Assembly: GCF_020400825.1 (NCBI RefSeq)
Contig: NZ_JAINVH010000016.1
Coordinates: forward strand, 1-64,000
Origin: Streptomyces sp. HPF1205
GTDB lineage: Bacteria; Actinomycetota; Actinomycetes; Streptomycetales; Streptomycetaceae
Reading direction: 5' to 3'
Length of the DNA stretch: 64,000 nucleotides
In this document: positions 9,412-16,805 of the stretch, piece after piece
How positions within the stretch are numbered: position 1 is the first letter of the stretch
Layout: the number at the start of each line of letters is the position of its first letter
Translations under genes and position numbers: made by a program
The notes under the pieces: generated by a model
The model's database searches: none
The model's input: only the letters and a program-made list of their open reading frames with translations
Told to the model about the DNA's origin: nothing

Positions 9412-10344
9412 ATGCGGGTGTTCGTGGCGGGTGGATCCGGGGTGCTGGGACGGCGGCTGGTGCCGCTGCTCGTGGCCCGGGGGCACCAGGTGACGGCGAC
9501 GACGACGAGCGCGGACAAGCTGGGCGCGCTGGAGGCGCTGGGCGCGCGGGCGGTGGTGATGGACGGCCTGGACGCGCTGTCCGTCGGCGAGGCGGTGGCC
9601 GCGGCCGAGCCCAACGTGATCGTGCACCAGATGACCGGCATCAGCCTCGCGCACGCCGGCAAGCCCGACCTCAAGCACTTCGACCGCTGGTCCGTCCCGA
9701 CCATCCGGCTGCGTACGGAGGGCACCGACCACCTGCTGGCCGCGGCCGAGGCGTCCGGCGTCCCGCACGTCGTCGCGCAGGGCTACGCCAACTGGAACGG
9801 CATCCGCGAGGGCGGCTGGGTCAAGACCGAGGACGACCCCCTGGACCTGCACGAGGGGACGGCCGCGTACCCCGCGATGGCCGCCCTGCGCCACGTCGAG
9901 GACACGGTCGTCAAGGCCGGCGGCGCGGTGCTGCGGTACGGCGGCTTCTACGGCCCCGGCGCCACCGACGACCAGCTCGTCCTCGTCCGCAAGCGGCAGT
10001 TCCCGCTTGTCGGTGACGGCACCGGCTACGCCTCCTGGATCCACCTGGACGACGCGGCGACCGCGACCGCCCTGGCCGTGGAGCAGAAGGCGAAGGGCGT
10101 GTTCAACATCGTCGACGACGAACCCGCCCCGGAGAGCGAGTGGCTCCCGTACCTGGCGCGGTGCGCGGGCGCGAAGAAGCCGATGCGCCTGCCGAAGTGG
10201 CTGGCGCGGCTGCTGGCCGGCGAGGTCGTGGTGACGATGATGACCGAGGGCCGCGGCTTCTCCAACGCCAAGGCCAAGCGCGAACTCGGCTGGGAGCCGC
10301 GCTACCCGTCCTGGCGCCAGGGCTTCAAGGAGGGCCTGGCGTGA
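9412..10344 (+). CDS. NAD(P)-dependent epimerase/dehydratase-like protein (extended SDR)
   Basis: A 310-residue Rossmann-fold protein with the nucleotide-binding loop at residues 7-14 (AGGSGVLG). It has the extended-SDR architecture with a C-terminal substrate domain (YGGFYGPGA, then FNIVDDEPAPESEWLP). In place of the classical YxxxK it reads YPAMAALRH, so catalysis may be atypical. ATG 9412 is supported by GAGAGG eight bases upstream. It lies on the same strand as the sugar operon but after a 95-base gap. The substrate cannot be named from sequence. Confidence 0.8.
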   Translation: MRVFVAGGSGVLGRRLVPLLVARGHQVTATTTSADKLGALEALGARAVVMDGLDALSVGEAVAAAEPNVIVHQMTGISLAHAGKPDLKHFDRWSVPTIRLRTEGTDHLLAAAEASGVPHVVAQGYANWNGIREGGWVKTEDDPLDLHEGTAAYPAMAALRHVEDTVVKAGGAVLRYGGFYGPGATDDQLVLVRKRQFPLVGDGTGYASWIHLDDAATATALAVEQKAKGVFNIVDDEPAPESEWLPYLARCAGAKKPMRLPKWLARLLAGEVVVTMMTEGRGFSNAKAKRELGWEPRYPSWRQGFKEGLA

Positions 10345-10491
10345 AGACGGCCTGGTCCCTGGCGCCGCTGCGGTACTGGACGCTCGTGGCGCCACCCCAT
10401 CGGGGGGTCCGGCGGGAAGCACCCACGCGGTTGGTGGCGCAGCCGATAGCCTCGGTCGTCTCCGACGCCGATCCGACATGACCCGGGAACC

Positions 10492-10956
10492 ATGAGCGCA
10501 TCGCCGGCACAGCCCGTCATCGACACGCACGTCATCGTCCGCGACGGTGACAAGATCCTTCTCTCGCAGCGGGGCGGACCCTACGGATACGGCAGGTGGC
10601 ACATGCCGTCCGGGAAGCTCGATCACGGCGAGACCCTGACGGCCTGCGCGGCACGGGAGTTGCTGGAGGAGACGGGCCTCGTCGTGGATCCCGCCGACCT
10701 GCGCCTGGTCCACGTCGTGCACCACCGCCAAGCGGCCGAGACCGAGCGGATCGGGTTCTTCTTCGAAGCCCTCGCCTGGACCGGCGATCCGGTCAACCGC
10801 GAGCCGTCCAAGTGCCTCGCGCTGGAGTGGTTCGCCGTACACGACCTTCCCGATGACCTGATCGAGTACCCGGCGGCGGGGCTCCGCGGTTACCGCGACT
10901 CCGCCGGCCCGCTCACCGAGAACGGCTGGCCCGCCGACGGACGGGTCGGCCGCTGA
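10492..10956 (+). CDS. NUDIX hydrolase
   Basis: Hydrolyses a nucleoside diphosphate linked to another moiety; the substrate is unknown. The 154-residue protein has a complete Nudix box from GKLDHGETLTACAARELLEE to TGLV (about residues 40-63), including the metal-binding REXXEE core. It opens with a short stretch and then THVIVRDGDKILLSQRGG. It is convergent with the DUF397 genes, from which it is separated by about 100 bases. Confidence 0.9.
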   Translation: MSASPAQPVIDTHVIVRDGDKILLSQRGGPYGYGRWHMPSGKLDHGETLTACAARELLEETGLVVDPADLRLVHVVHHRQAAETERIGFFFEALAWTGDPVNREPSKCLALEWFAVHDLPDDLIEYPAAGLRGYRDSAGPLTENGWPADGRVGR

Positions 10957-11057
10957 TCGCGCCGCAGTTGCCGCGGCCCGACCGTACCGCCCGTGTACAC
11001 GCGAGCCCTGCCGTCCGTGGGGAACGGGCAGGGCTCTCGTGGTCTTACGGGTGGGTG

Positions 11058-11273
11058 TCAGACGTTCCGCTCCGACACGGCCAGGCCGACGAACTGCGCC
11101 CACGCCTCGCGGGAGACGGTGAGTACGGGTCCGGTGGCGTTCTTGGAGTCCCGGACGTGTACGGATGCCGGAGCAGCCGCGACCTCCACGCAATCGCCGC
11201 CCTCGGTCCCGCTGTAGCTGCTTTTGAACCAGGCGAGGTTGGTGGCGACGGTCGAGGACTCGGCGGTGATCAC
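11058..11273 (-). CDS. DUF397 protein (third of three tandem copies)
   Basis: Small cytoplasmic DUF397 protein of 71 residues. It has the family core AWFKSSYSGTEGGDCVEVA, then VHVRDSKNATGPVLTVSREAWAQF, and a unique C-terminal extension, VGLAVSERNV. It starts at GTG 11273 behind a good TAGGAGGAG ribosome site. DUF397 proteins are encoded next to Scr1-type HTH regulators in streptomycetes and are thought to form antagonistic pairs. It is the most diverged of the three copies and lies furthest from the regulator. Confidence 0.85.
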   Translation of the reverse strand: MITAESSTVATNLAWFKSSYSGTEGGDCVEVAAAPASVHVRDSKNATGPVLTVSREAWAQFVGLAVSERNV

Positions 11274-11281
11274 GGCTCCTC

Positions 11282-11479
11282 CTACAGCGTCTCGATGAAC
11301 TGTGCCCATGCCTCGCGGGGGATCGTGAGAACGGGCCCGGTGGCGTTCTTGGAGTCCCGGATGTGTATGGCGGTTATCCCGGCCGCGACCTCGACGCACT
11401 GGCCGCCTTCGGTTCCGCTGTAGCTGCTCTTGAACCAGGCGAGGCCGGTGGCGACGGTCGAGCTCTCGGCGGTGATCAC
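11282..11479 (-). CDS. DUF397 protein (second tandem copy)
   Basis: DUF397 protein of 65 residues, nearly identical to the copy at 11488 (differences such as GGQCVEV and ITAIHIRD). It starts at GTG 11479 and is preceded by the same AGGAGGAG ribosome site. Its TAG stop abuts the ribosome site of the next copy. The three genes repeat with a period of 206 bases, which points to recent tandem duplication. It probably acts with the Scr1-like regulator at 11682. Confidence 0.85.
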   Translation of the reverse strand: MITAESSTVATGLAWFKSSYSGTEGGQCVEVAAGITAIHIRDSKNATGPVLTIPREAWAQFIETL

Positions 11480-11487
11480 GGCTCCTC

Positions 11488-11685
11488 CTACAGCGTTTCG
11501 ATGAACTGTGCCCATGCCTCGCGGGGGATCGTGAGTACGGGTCCGGTGGCGTTCTTGGAGTCCCGGACGTGTACGGCGGCTATCCCGGCCGCGACCTCGA
11601 CGCATTCGCCGCCTTCGGTTCCGCTGTAGCTGCTCTTGAACCAGGCGAGGCCGGTGGCGACGGTCGATGACTCAGCGTTGTTCAT
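11488..11685 (-). CDS. DUF397 protein (first tandem copy, coupled to the HTH gene)
   Basis: DUF397 protein of 65 residues (MNNAESSTVATGLAWFKSSYSG at the N-terminus). Its ATG overlaps the stop codon of the HTH regulator by four bases (ATGA), so translation is coupled. This is the usual partner arrangement for Scr1/DUF397 loci. The following two copies lack this overlap and use GTG starts. Confidence 0.9.
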   Translation of the reverse strand: MNNAESSTVATGLAWFKSSYSGTEGGECVEVAAGIAAVHVRDSKNATGPVLTIPREAWAQFIETL

Positions 11686-12620
11686 AGCGATCCCAGCAAC
11701 CTCTCGATGAATTCCATCGACTCTCGTGGCCTGAGAGCCTGTGATCGGATAATCCCATAGCGGGCGGCCGCGAGGACCCCCTGTTCCGGGTCAGTCTGCA
11801 GGTTGCCGATGCCCTGCGCCTCGGCGTAGACGAACTGCCTGCCGTCTCTGCGCGTGACGACCGTGAATGGCCCGTTCACGCCAGCATTTTCCTCCCGGTC
11901 CAGCGGCATGACCTGTAGCTGGACGTTGCGCTTCTGGGCAATCAGAAGCAATTGCTCCAACTGCCCGCGCAGGACGCCTTTGCCGCCGTACGGGCGTCGC
12001 AGCAGCGATTCGTCCACCACGAAGCTGAGCAACGGGAGCGGCCTACGATCGAAGATGTCCTGCCTGGCCAACCTGGCCGCCACTCGTTGCTCGATGATCT
12101 CGTCGTCCAGGAGGGGACGCCTCATCGCGAGCAGCGCTCGCATGTACTCCTCGGTCTGCAGCAGGCCGTTGAGCACAGGCATGCTGAACGAGAGCAGTTC
12201 CAACGCCTCCTTCTCCAGCGCCGCCATCCCCTGGAAGAACACCGGGTACTGCGCCCGTTCGACCTGTTCCTTCCATACGCTGAGCAGGCCCTCCGCGTGC
12301 AGGACGTGGTCCGTGCGGTCGATCGTCCTTGGGGACGGGATGCGCCTGCCCTGCTCGAACGACGCGATCGTGGAGGCCGAGTAGCCCAGCCGCCTGCCCA
12401 ACTCCTCCCGTTCCAGGCCCTCCCGCTGCCGCAACGTCTTCATGGTCTGGCCGAACGCGGCGACCACTCCCCGCCCCGCGTCGTCCTCCGGGCGGCGCCC
12501 GGTGGCGTCGCCGTTGTCCCAGCCGTCGCCCAGGCTCACGACGGCCGTTCCCTCCCCGCTGTCGCCGTCGTTGTCGTCCGGGACCCCCTCGGCCCCCGTC
12601 ACCGCGTCCGTACGCTCCAT
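11682..12620 (-). CDS. Scr1-family XRE regulator with DUF5753
   Basis: A 312-residue DNA-binding regulator. An acidic N-terminal segment of about 55 residues precedes the XRE HTH (FGQTMKTLRQREGLEREELG then RRLGYSASTIASFEQG). The remainder is the DUF5753 ligand/partner domain (LLQTEEYMRALLA, LSFVVDESLLRRPYGG, NVQLQVMPLDREENAGVNG). ATG 12620 has GGAGGAGG eight bases upstream. It forms an operon with three DUF397 genes. Such pairs behave like regulator/antagonist units affecting development or antibiotic production in Streptomyces; the target here is unknown. Confidence 0.9.
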   Translation of the reverse strand: MERTDAVTGAEGVPDDNDGDSGEGTAVVSLGDGWDNGDATGRRPEDDAGRGVVAAFGQTMKTLRQREGLEREELGRRLGYSASTIASFEQGRRIPSPRTIDRTDHVLHAEGLLSVWKEQVERAQYPVFFQGMAALEKEALELLSFSMPVLNGLLQTEEYMRALLAMRRPLLDDEIIEQRVAARLARQDIFDRRPLPLLSFVVDESLLRRPYGGKGVLRGQLEQLLLIAQKRNVQLQVMPLDREENAGVNGPFTVVTRRDGRQFVYAEAQGIGNLQTDPEQGVLAAARYGIIRSQALRPRESMEFIERLLGSL

Positions 12621-12769
12621 GTCGGCCACCTCCTCCCCTGGACAACGGCCCTGTGGGCAAACCGTCACGCCGCGTCGCGCGTACCGGCGCGGACCGCGCA
12701 CGTACAACCGGTGGGCGTCGGAGCGTTACCCCTGGTCACCAGGTGTGGCGGGCCGCCACCGTCGACCGT

Positions 12770-13285
12770 ATGACGCGCAAGTCCGCCGGGCCCGCCGGCG
12801 CCACCCAACACACCACTGTCATCGCTCAGTTGACCGGCGCCGCCGGGCCGGGGGCGGACCGCACCTTCGAGATGTGCTTCAGTTCCACTCCGCGCGGGGC
12901 CCGCCTGGCCCGGCGCATGGCGGCCGTGCGGCTGGACGCCTGGGGGTTCGCGTACGGCAGCGAGCCGCACGACGACCTCGTACTGATCATCGCGGAGCTG
13001 AGCGCGAACGCCGTGCGGCACGGGCGCGTCCCCGGCCGGGACTTCCGGCTGCGGATGTCCTTGGCGCCGGGGGCGGGGAGCGTGCGGGTCGAGGTCACCG
13101 ACACGCGTGGGGAGCGCGTACCCGAGCGGCCGGCCGCGGCGGACGAAGAGGGGACGGCGGAGTCGGGCCGCGGTCTCGTCCTCGTAGCGCGCCTGGCCGC
13201 CCGCTGGGACTGGCACCCCCGCCCGGACGGCCCGGGCAAGACGGTATGGGCGGAGTACGTGTGCGCGCCGGGTGCCGCGCGGTGA
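12770..13285 (+). CDS. Anti-sigma-type ATP-binding protein (HATPase_c, RsbW-like)
   Basis: A 171-residue GHKL ATPase-fold protein of the serine-kinase anti-sigma type. The N box is LIIAELSANAVRHGRV, G1 is VEVTDTRGERVP and G2 is SGRGLVLVARLAARW. It has no sensor or membrane segment. It is divergent from the Scr1-type regulator at 12620, a very common Streptomyces arrangement that suggests a functional link. ATG 12770 is chosen because the upstream frame is low-complexity Pro/Arg sequence. Confidence 0.8.
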   Translation: MTRKSAGPAGATQHTTVIAQLTGAAGPGADRTFEMCFSSTPRGARLARRMAAVRLDAWGFAYGSEPHDDLVLIIAELSANAVRHGRVPGRDFRLRMSLAPGAGSVRVEVTDTRGERVPERPAAADEEGTAESGRGLVLVARLAARWDWHPRPDGPGKTVWAEYVCAPGAAR

Positions 13286-13368
13286 GGCCCCTCCGGCCAG
13301 TCCCCGGTTTCATGGAGGGATACGTACCCGTACCCGTATCCTTGCGGGACCTGTACGAGGAGGTCCGT

Positions 13369-13626
13369 GTGTCCGACGCCAATATCCGCATTCCCGCCGA
13401 AGCCCGCGACAGGCTGGCCCGGGTAGCGTCCGCCGAGGGCATGTCCCTGCGGGGCTACCTGTCCCACCTCGCCGGGATACTGCTCACTCCCGAGGAGCGC
13501 GTCGCGCGGGCCGAGCAGGCGCGCGTGGCACTGCGGGAGTGGAGCGGCTACGACCTGAGTGCCGGTGAACAGGCGGCTGCGGACGCCGAGTTGGACCGGC
13601 GGCTGGGCCGGGCGGGAGCACAGTGA
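13369..13626 (+). CDS. Ribbon-helix-helix-like antitoxin/DNA-binding protein
   Basis: An 85-residue protein starting at GTG 13369, with GAGGAGG five bases upstream. Its N-terminal SDANIRIPAEARDRLARVAS, then MSLRGYLSHLAG, resembles the short DNA-binding module of type II antitoxins. An acidic helical tail with EQAAADAELDRRLG follows. Its stop overlaps the next start (TGATG), so it is co-translated with the PIN-like protein. The antitoxin role is inferred from this pairing. A TATCCT box at 13337-13342 could serve as its -10. Confidence 0.65.
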   Translation: MSDANIRIPAEARDRLARVASAEGMSLRGYLSHLAGILLTPEERVARAEQARVALREWSGYDLSAGEQAAADAELDRRLGRAGAQ

Positions 13627-14003
13627 TGGAGGCCGTGCACATCGTCCTGGACGACACGGCGATGATCGCGGCCGGACAGGGCAATGTGCTCGCCTCGCGG
13701 CTGATCCATCGCGCGCATGCCGAGGCGGGCTGGTTCCTCTACGCCCCGGCATGCGCTTTGGTCGAGGCGGACCGGGCGAGGCCCGGTACGGCCGAACATC
13801 TCGGCGCGCTTCCCGCTGTCACCGTACTCGACCTGGACCTGCCCGCCGCGCTCGCGGTGGCCCGGGAGACGTCCTGGGCCACCGCCCACACGCGATACGC
13901 CGCCGAACCGACGGCGGACCGGCCGAACGGGGCCGTGGTCGCGACCACCGTTCCCGACACGTGGAAGGGGCTGTCCGTACGAGTCATCGACCTCCGGCCG
14001 TGA
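13626..14003 (+). CDS. PIN-like domain protein, probable partner of the 13369 gene
   Basis: A 125-residue protein with the outline of a PIN nuclease: HIVLDDTAMIAAG near the N-terminus (candidate first acidic residue), ACALVEADRA in the middle (second), and a closing strand LSVRVIDLRP. Where PIN toxins have a third acidic residue (usually T-x-D), the sequence reads VVATTVPDTW. The active site may therefore be degenerate. It is translationally coupled to the antitoxin-like gene. If active it would be an RNase toxin; if not, a remnant or regulator. Confidence 0.6.
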   Translation: MEAVHIVLDDTAMIAAGQGNVLASRLIHRAHAEAGWFLYAPACALVEADRARPGTAEHLGALPAVTVLDLDLPAALAVARETSWATAHTRYAAEPTADRPNGAVVATTVPDTWKGLSVRVIDLRP

Positions 14004-14150
14004 AGGCCCCTTCGGGCCGAACCCGACGTTCCGGATCGTGCGGACCGCCGCCCTCCACCGCACCTCGTCCGATCCCCCTGTAACCCCCTGAAAGCGGCTT
14101 CGGTGGGTGACGGGGCACGGGCGCGGGCGCTTCACGTGAGGACGGCAAGA

Positions 14151-14166
14151 TGTACATCCGCTACAT
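14151..14166. promoter_or_regulatory. TGTACA operator candidate before the YefM-type antitoxin
   Basis: TGTACA at 14151-14156 is followed by CTACAT at 14161-14166, 18 bases before the antitoxin ATG. YefM-YoeB complexes autorepress through TGTACA-cored palindromes, so this is the expected position for an autoregulatory site. Confidence 0.4.
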
Positions 14167-14173
14167 TGGTGAC

Positions 14174-14455
14174 ATGAGTGAGCCGGTAGTCGAGTCCATG
14201 GCCGAGGTTCGCAACCACCTCGCCGACGTCATCGACCGCGCGCACCGGGAGGAGACCCCGACGATCATCACCAGGCGCGGCAAGCAGGAAGCCGTCGTGA
14301 TCGATATCGAGGAGTACCAGCGCCTGCGTCGGATCGCCGAGGACGCCGAGGAGGCATGGCTGAACGGGCTGGCCGACGAGGCCGAGGCAGAGGGCACGGA
14401 AGGCTCGGTCTCCCTGGAGGAGATGGCCGCCCTGCTCCGCGCCCGGCACGGCTGA
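14174..14455 (+). CDS. Phd/YefM-family antitoxin
   Basis: A 93-residue antitoxin and autorepressor. Its N-terminal DNA-binding fold reads VESMAEVRNHLADVIDRAHR, then TIITRRGKQEAVVIDIEEYQ. The C-terminal half is acidic and helical (EDAEEAWLNGLADEAEAEG) and would wrap the toxin. ATG 14174 is preferred to 14150 because the TGTACA site would otherwise be coding. It is encoded four bases before the RelE-type toxin. Confidence 0.9.
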   Translation: MSEPVVESMAEVRNHLADVIDRAHREETPTIITRRGKQEAVVIDIEEYQRLRRIAEDAEEAWLNGLADEAEAEGTEGSVSLEEMAALLRARHG

Positions 14456-14459
14456 CCGT

Positions 14460-14741
14460 ATGGGGTACGTCACGCGCTTCACCTCGCCCGCCCAGCGGGA
14501 CCTGCTCAAGATCCCGCGCCAGGACGCCCTGCGGATCCTGTACCGCCTTACGGAATTGCAGAAGGCGCTGGACGCCGGTGAGACCGCGGCGCTCGACATC
14601 AAGGCCCTCCAGGGTCACAGCGCCCGGTGGCGGCTCAGGGTGGGTGACTACCGCGTCGTCTACACCGTCGAGAACGGTCAGCTGATCGTGTGGGTCCTGG
14701 CCGTCGGCAACCGCCGTGAGGTCCACTGCCGGATCCCCTGA
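14460..14741 (+). CDS. RelE/ParE-superfamily toxin
   Basis: A 93-residue toxin with the RelE fold: YVTRFTSPAQRDLLKIPRQD at the N-terminus, the conserved HSARWRLRVGDYRVVYTVEN block, and VWVLAVGNRREVHCR at the end. RelE members cleave mRNA on the ribosome. The Arg-rich core (RWRLRVGDYRV) and C-terminal NRREV are preserved. It forms a type II toxin-antitoxin operon with the gene at 14174. Confidence 0.9.
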   Translation: MGYVTRFTSPAQRDLLKIPRQDALRILYRLTELQKALDAGETAALDIKALQGHSARWRLRVGDYRVVYTVENGQLIVWVLAVGNRREVHCRIP

Positions 14742-14793
14742 GCCGCGGAGCGGCGCCGTCGGTCGGGCCCCGGCCAACCGGTGACGGCTGACC

Positions 14794-14812
14794 GGGGCCG
14801 CACCGCGGCCCC
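14794..14812. terminator. Hairpin between convergent toxin and sigma-factor genes
   Basis: GGGGCCGC-ACC-GCGGCCCC is a perfect 8-base stem with a three-base loop. It lies between the ends of the RelE-type gene and the sigma gene and could serve both strands. There is no T-tract, as is common in high-GC actinomycetes. Confidence 0.55.
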
Positions 14813-14880
14813 CCGGCCCGCGGCTCCCCCGTTCCCGGGCCCCCGTTCCCGCGTCCCCCCGTATCCGCGGGTCGTGTGCG

Positions 14881-15837
14881 TCAGCCGGTCGTCCAGCGGC
14901 GCAGCTTCTCCGGGTTGCGCATGACCCAGATGCGCTGGATCCGGTCGTCCGCGATGTCGAAGGCGAACACCGTCACCGTGACGCCGTTCTGCTGGGCCAC
15001 CAGGCCGGGCCGGCCGTTGACCGTGCGCTGAACCAGGACGGCGTCCATGCCTCGCTTGGCGATCTCCATCCAGGCGCGGGCGATTTGCTCGGCGCCCTCG
15101 ATGGGGCTCACGAAGGTCACCGCGAGGCCGCCGCCGTCGGCGGTCGCGACGGCGTCGGGGTCCAGCAGGCCGATGATGGCCGCGATGTCCTTGGCCTCCC
15201 ACGCCGCCTTGAAGGCCTTGACGACACCGTCCTGCCGGACGGCCGGGGCCGCGGGCGTCCGGGCCGCGCGGACGCGGCGGCGGGCGGATGACGCCAGTTG
15301 GCGGCAGGCCGCCGGCGTGCGGCCGGTGATCTCGGCCACCTCGGCGAAGGGGTAGCGGAAGACGTCGTGCAGGACGAACGCGACGCGCTCGGCCGGGGTC
15401 ATCGATTCGAGTACGACGAGGAAGGCGAAGCCGACCGACTCGTCCAGGGTCACCGTGTCGGCCGGGTCACCGGCCGGTCCGGCCGGCTGCAGGCCGGCGC
15501 CCTCGGCGGGCCCGGGCAGCGGCTCGGGGAGCCAGTCGCCCACGTAGGTTTCCCGCCGGGCCCGTGCCGAGCCGAGCAGGTTGAGGCAGACGCGGGTGGC
15601 GACCGTGGTCAGCCAGGCGCCGGGGGACTCGATGGCGTCCTGCTGCCGCGGCGACATGGCGTACCAGCGGGCGTAGGTCTCCTGCACGGCGTCCTCGGCC
15701 TCGGCCAGCGAGCCCAGCAGCCGGTAGGTGAGGTTGATCAGGTGCCGTCGTTCGCCGATGACCGCGTCCAGGTCCTGAACGGGTCGGCCCCGCCGCCCCG
15801 CATCAGCGGCGTCCGGCTCGGAATGGGGGGTGGTCAT
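14881..15837 (-). CDS. ECF41-type RNA polymerase sigma factor (SigJ-like) with C-terminal SnoaL-like domain
   Basis: A 318-residue sigma factor. Region 2 is LINLTYRLLGSLAEAEDAVQ onward (about residues 27-60) and region 4 is AERVAFVLHDVFRYPFAEVA, then EITGRTPAACRQLASSARRR (about 155-200). The SnoaL-like extension carries the ECF41 hallmarks TADGGG and RNPEKLRRW, the latter near the C-terminus. In ECF41 this extension acts as a built-in regulator instead of an anti-sigma factor. ATG 15837 has GGAG ten bases upstream. The usual COE-type partner is not adjacent; the divergent neighbour is a LUD-domain gene. Confidence 0.9.
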   Translation of the reverse strand: MTTPHSEPDAADAGRRGRPVQDLDAVIGERRHLINLTYRLLGSLAEAEDAVQETYARWYAMSPRQQDAIESPGAWLTTVATRVCLNLLGSARARRETYVGDWLPEPLPGPAEGAGLQPAGPAGDPADTVTLDESVGFAFLVVLESMTPAERVAFVLHDVFRYPFAEVAEITGRTPAACRQLASSARRRVRAARTPAAPAVRQDGVVKAFKAAWEAKDIAAIIGLLDPDAVATADGGGLAVTFVSPIEGAEQIARAWMEIAKRGMDAVLVQRTVNGRPGLVAQQNGVTVTVFAFDIADDRIQRIWVMRNPEKLRRWTTG

Positions 15838-15897
15838 GGTGGCGCAGGCTCCTTCGGTCGAATCCGCCCTCATCCCTTCGACAGGACAGCGCACGCG

Positions 15898-15925
15898 AAT
15901 GTGAGGCGAGTGCCCGCCTCACATT
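15898..15925. promoter_or_regulatory. Perfect 11-base inverted repeat between sigma and LUD genes
   Basis: AATGTGAGGCG at 15898-15908 and CGCCTCACATT at 15915-15925 form a perfect inverted repeat with a six-base centre. It is located 60 bases upstream of the sigma start and 80 upstream of the LUD gene. Between divergent starts this is far more likely an operator for a dimeric repressor than a terminator. Confidence 0.65.
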
Positions 15926-15953
15926 CCGGAGGGCTGCGTTGTCGAACCCGTCG

Positions 15954-15983
15954 TACAAGCACCTACAAGCAGCTACAAGCACA
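15954..15983. repeat. Three tandem 10-base TACAAGCANC repeats
   Basis: TACAAGCACC, TACAAGCAGC and TACAAGCACA are directly consecutive, at an exact 10-base (one helical turn) period. They lie immediately before the LUD gene. The spacing would place three protein-binding sites on one face of the DNA. Confidence 0.6.
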
Positions 15984-16007
15984 TCATCCGCCGAGCAGGA
16001 GGCACTC

Positions 16008-16637
16008 ATGACCACGTCGATCACGGCATCGCGGTTCACCGACCCGGCGTCCGAACGCAGCCTGGAGCGGACGGCCGCCGCACTGACGGAGGGCGGCTTC
16101 GCCGTCGAGATCCTGGACGACGCCGCCGCGGCGCGCGCCCGCGTCAAGGAGCTGATCCCCGAGGGCGCCGTCGTGCTGACCGGGGCCAGCGAAACGCTTC
16201 GCCTGTCCGGCATCGACGAGGACCTCAACGAGAGCGGACGGTACGACTCCGTGAGGGCGCGGGCCCACGACTTCGACCGGGCCACGCAGAGGAACGAGAT
16301 CTGGCGCGCGCTGTCGGTCCCCGACGTCATCATCGGCAGCGTCGCCGCCGTCACCGAGACCGGCTCCATGGTGATCGCCTCGGCCAGCGGCAGCCAGCTC
16401 CCCGGCTTCGCGGGCGCCGCCCCCAGCGCCATCTGGATCATCGGGGCCCAGAAGGTCGTCCCCGACCTGGACACCGCGTTCCACCGCCTCGAAGACCACT
16501 GCCTCCCGCTGGAGAACGAACGCGCCATGCAGGCGTACGGCGTCCCCAGCGCCCCCAACCGCGTCCTCATCCTCAACGCCGAACACGAACAGGGCCGCGG
16601 CACGGTCCTGCTGCTGCGGGAGGCGATCGGTTTCTGA
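16008..16637 (+). CDS. LUD-domain protein (LutC/YkgG-like)
   Basis: A 209-residue protein of the lactate-utilisation LUD superfamily: EGAVVLTGASETLRLSGI near the N-terminus, then VIIGSVAAVTETGSMVIASA, the glycine-rich signature, and WIIGAQKVVPDLDTAFHRLE. In LutC/LldG this fold belongs to an iron-sulfur lactate oxidation complex. No lutA/lutB homologues are nearby, so this is a stand-alone member whose substrate is unknown. AGGAGG lies seven bases before ATG 16008. It is divergent from the ECF41 sigma gene and may be its target. Confidence 0.8.
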   Translation: MTTSITASRFTDPASERSLERTAAALTEGGFAVEILDDAAAARARVKELIPEGAVVLTGASETLRLSGIDEDLNESGRYDSVRARAHDFDRATQRNEIWRALSVPDVIIGSVAAVTETGSMVIASASGSQLPGFAGAAPSAIWIIGAQKVVPDLDTAFHRLEDHCLPLENERAMQAYGVPSAPNRVLILNAEHEQGRGTVLLLREAIGF

Positions 16638-16696
16638 GACCGCGGCGGTCGCCCTAAATGGGGCTCGCAGCGGCGTTCGTGACGGAATAGGATGAT

Positions 16697-16805
16697 GGCA
16701 TATTCCAATTCTTCATAGCAGAGGCATATGCCAAATCTAGGCTTACTTGATGATCAAGGATTTGCCAAGATCGGTTTGTCGGGTCCAATATCCGTTGCAT
16801 GCAAC
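16697..16805. promoter_or_regulatory. AT-rich patch with four palindromes
   Basis: This is one of the few AT-rich patches in the window. It contains GGCATATT (16697-16704), GGCATATGCC (16723-16732, perfect), CTTGAT-G-ATCAAG (16746-16758) and GTTGCATGCAAC (16794-16805, perfect). The first two share GGCATAT at a 26-base spacing. The patch sits between the LUD gene and the SARP regulator (which ends at 17057) and precedes a small possible secreted-peptide frame. I see no standard -35/-10 pair that I would defend. Confidence 0.5.

Noticed and set aside
9412..10344. Epimerase gene as the missing COE partner of the ECF41 sigma factor
   Set aside because: It lies more than 4.5 kb away with five transcription units in between, on the other strand; no direct link.
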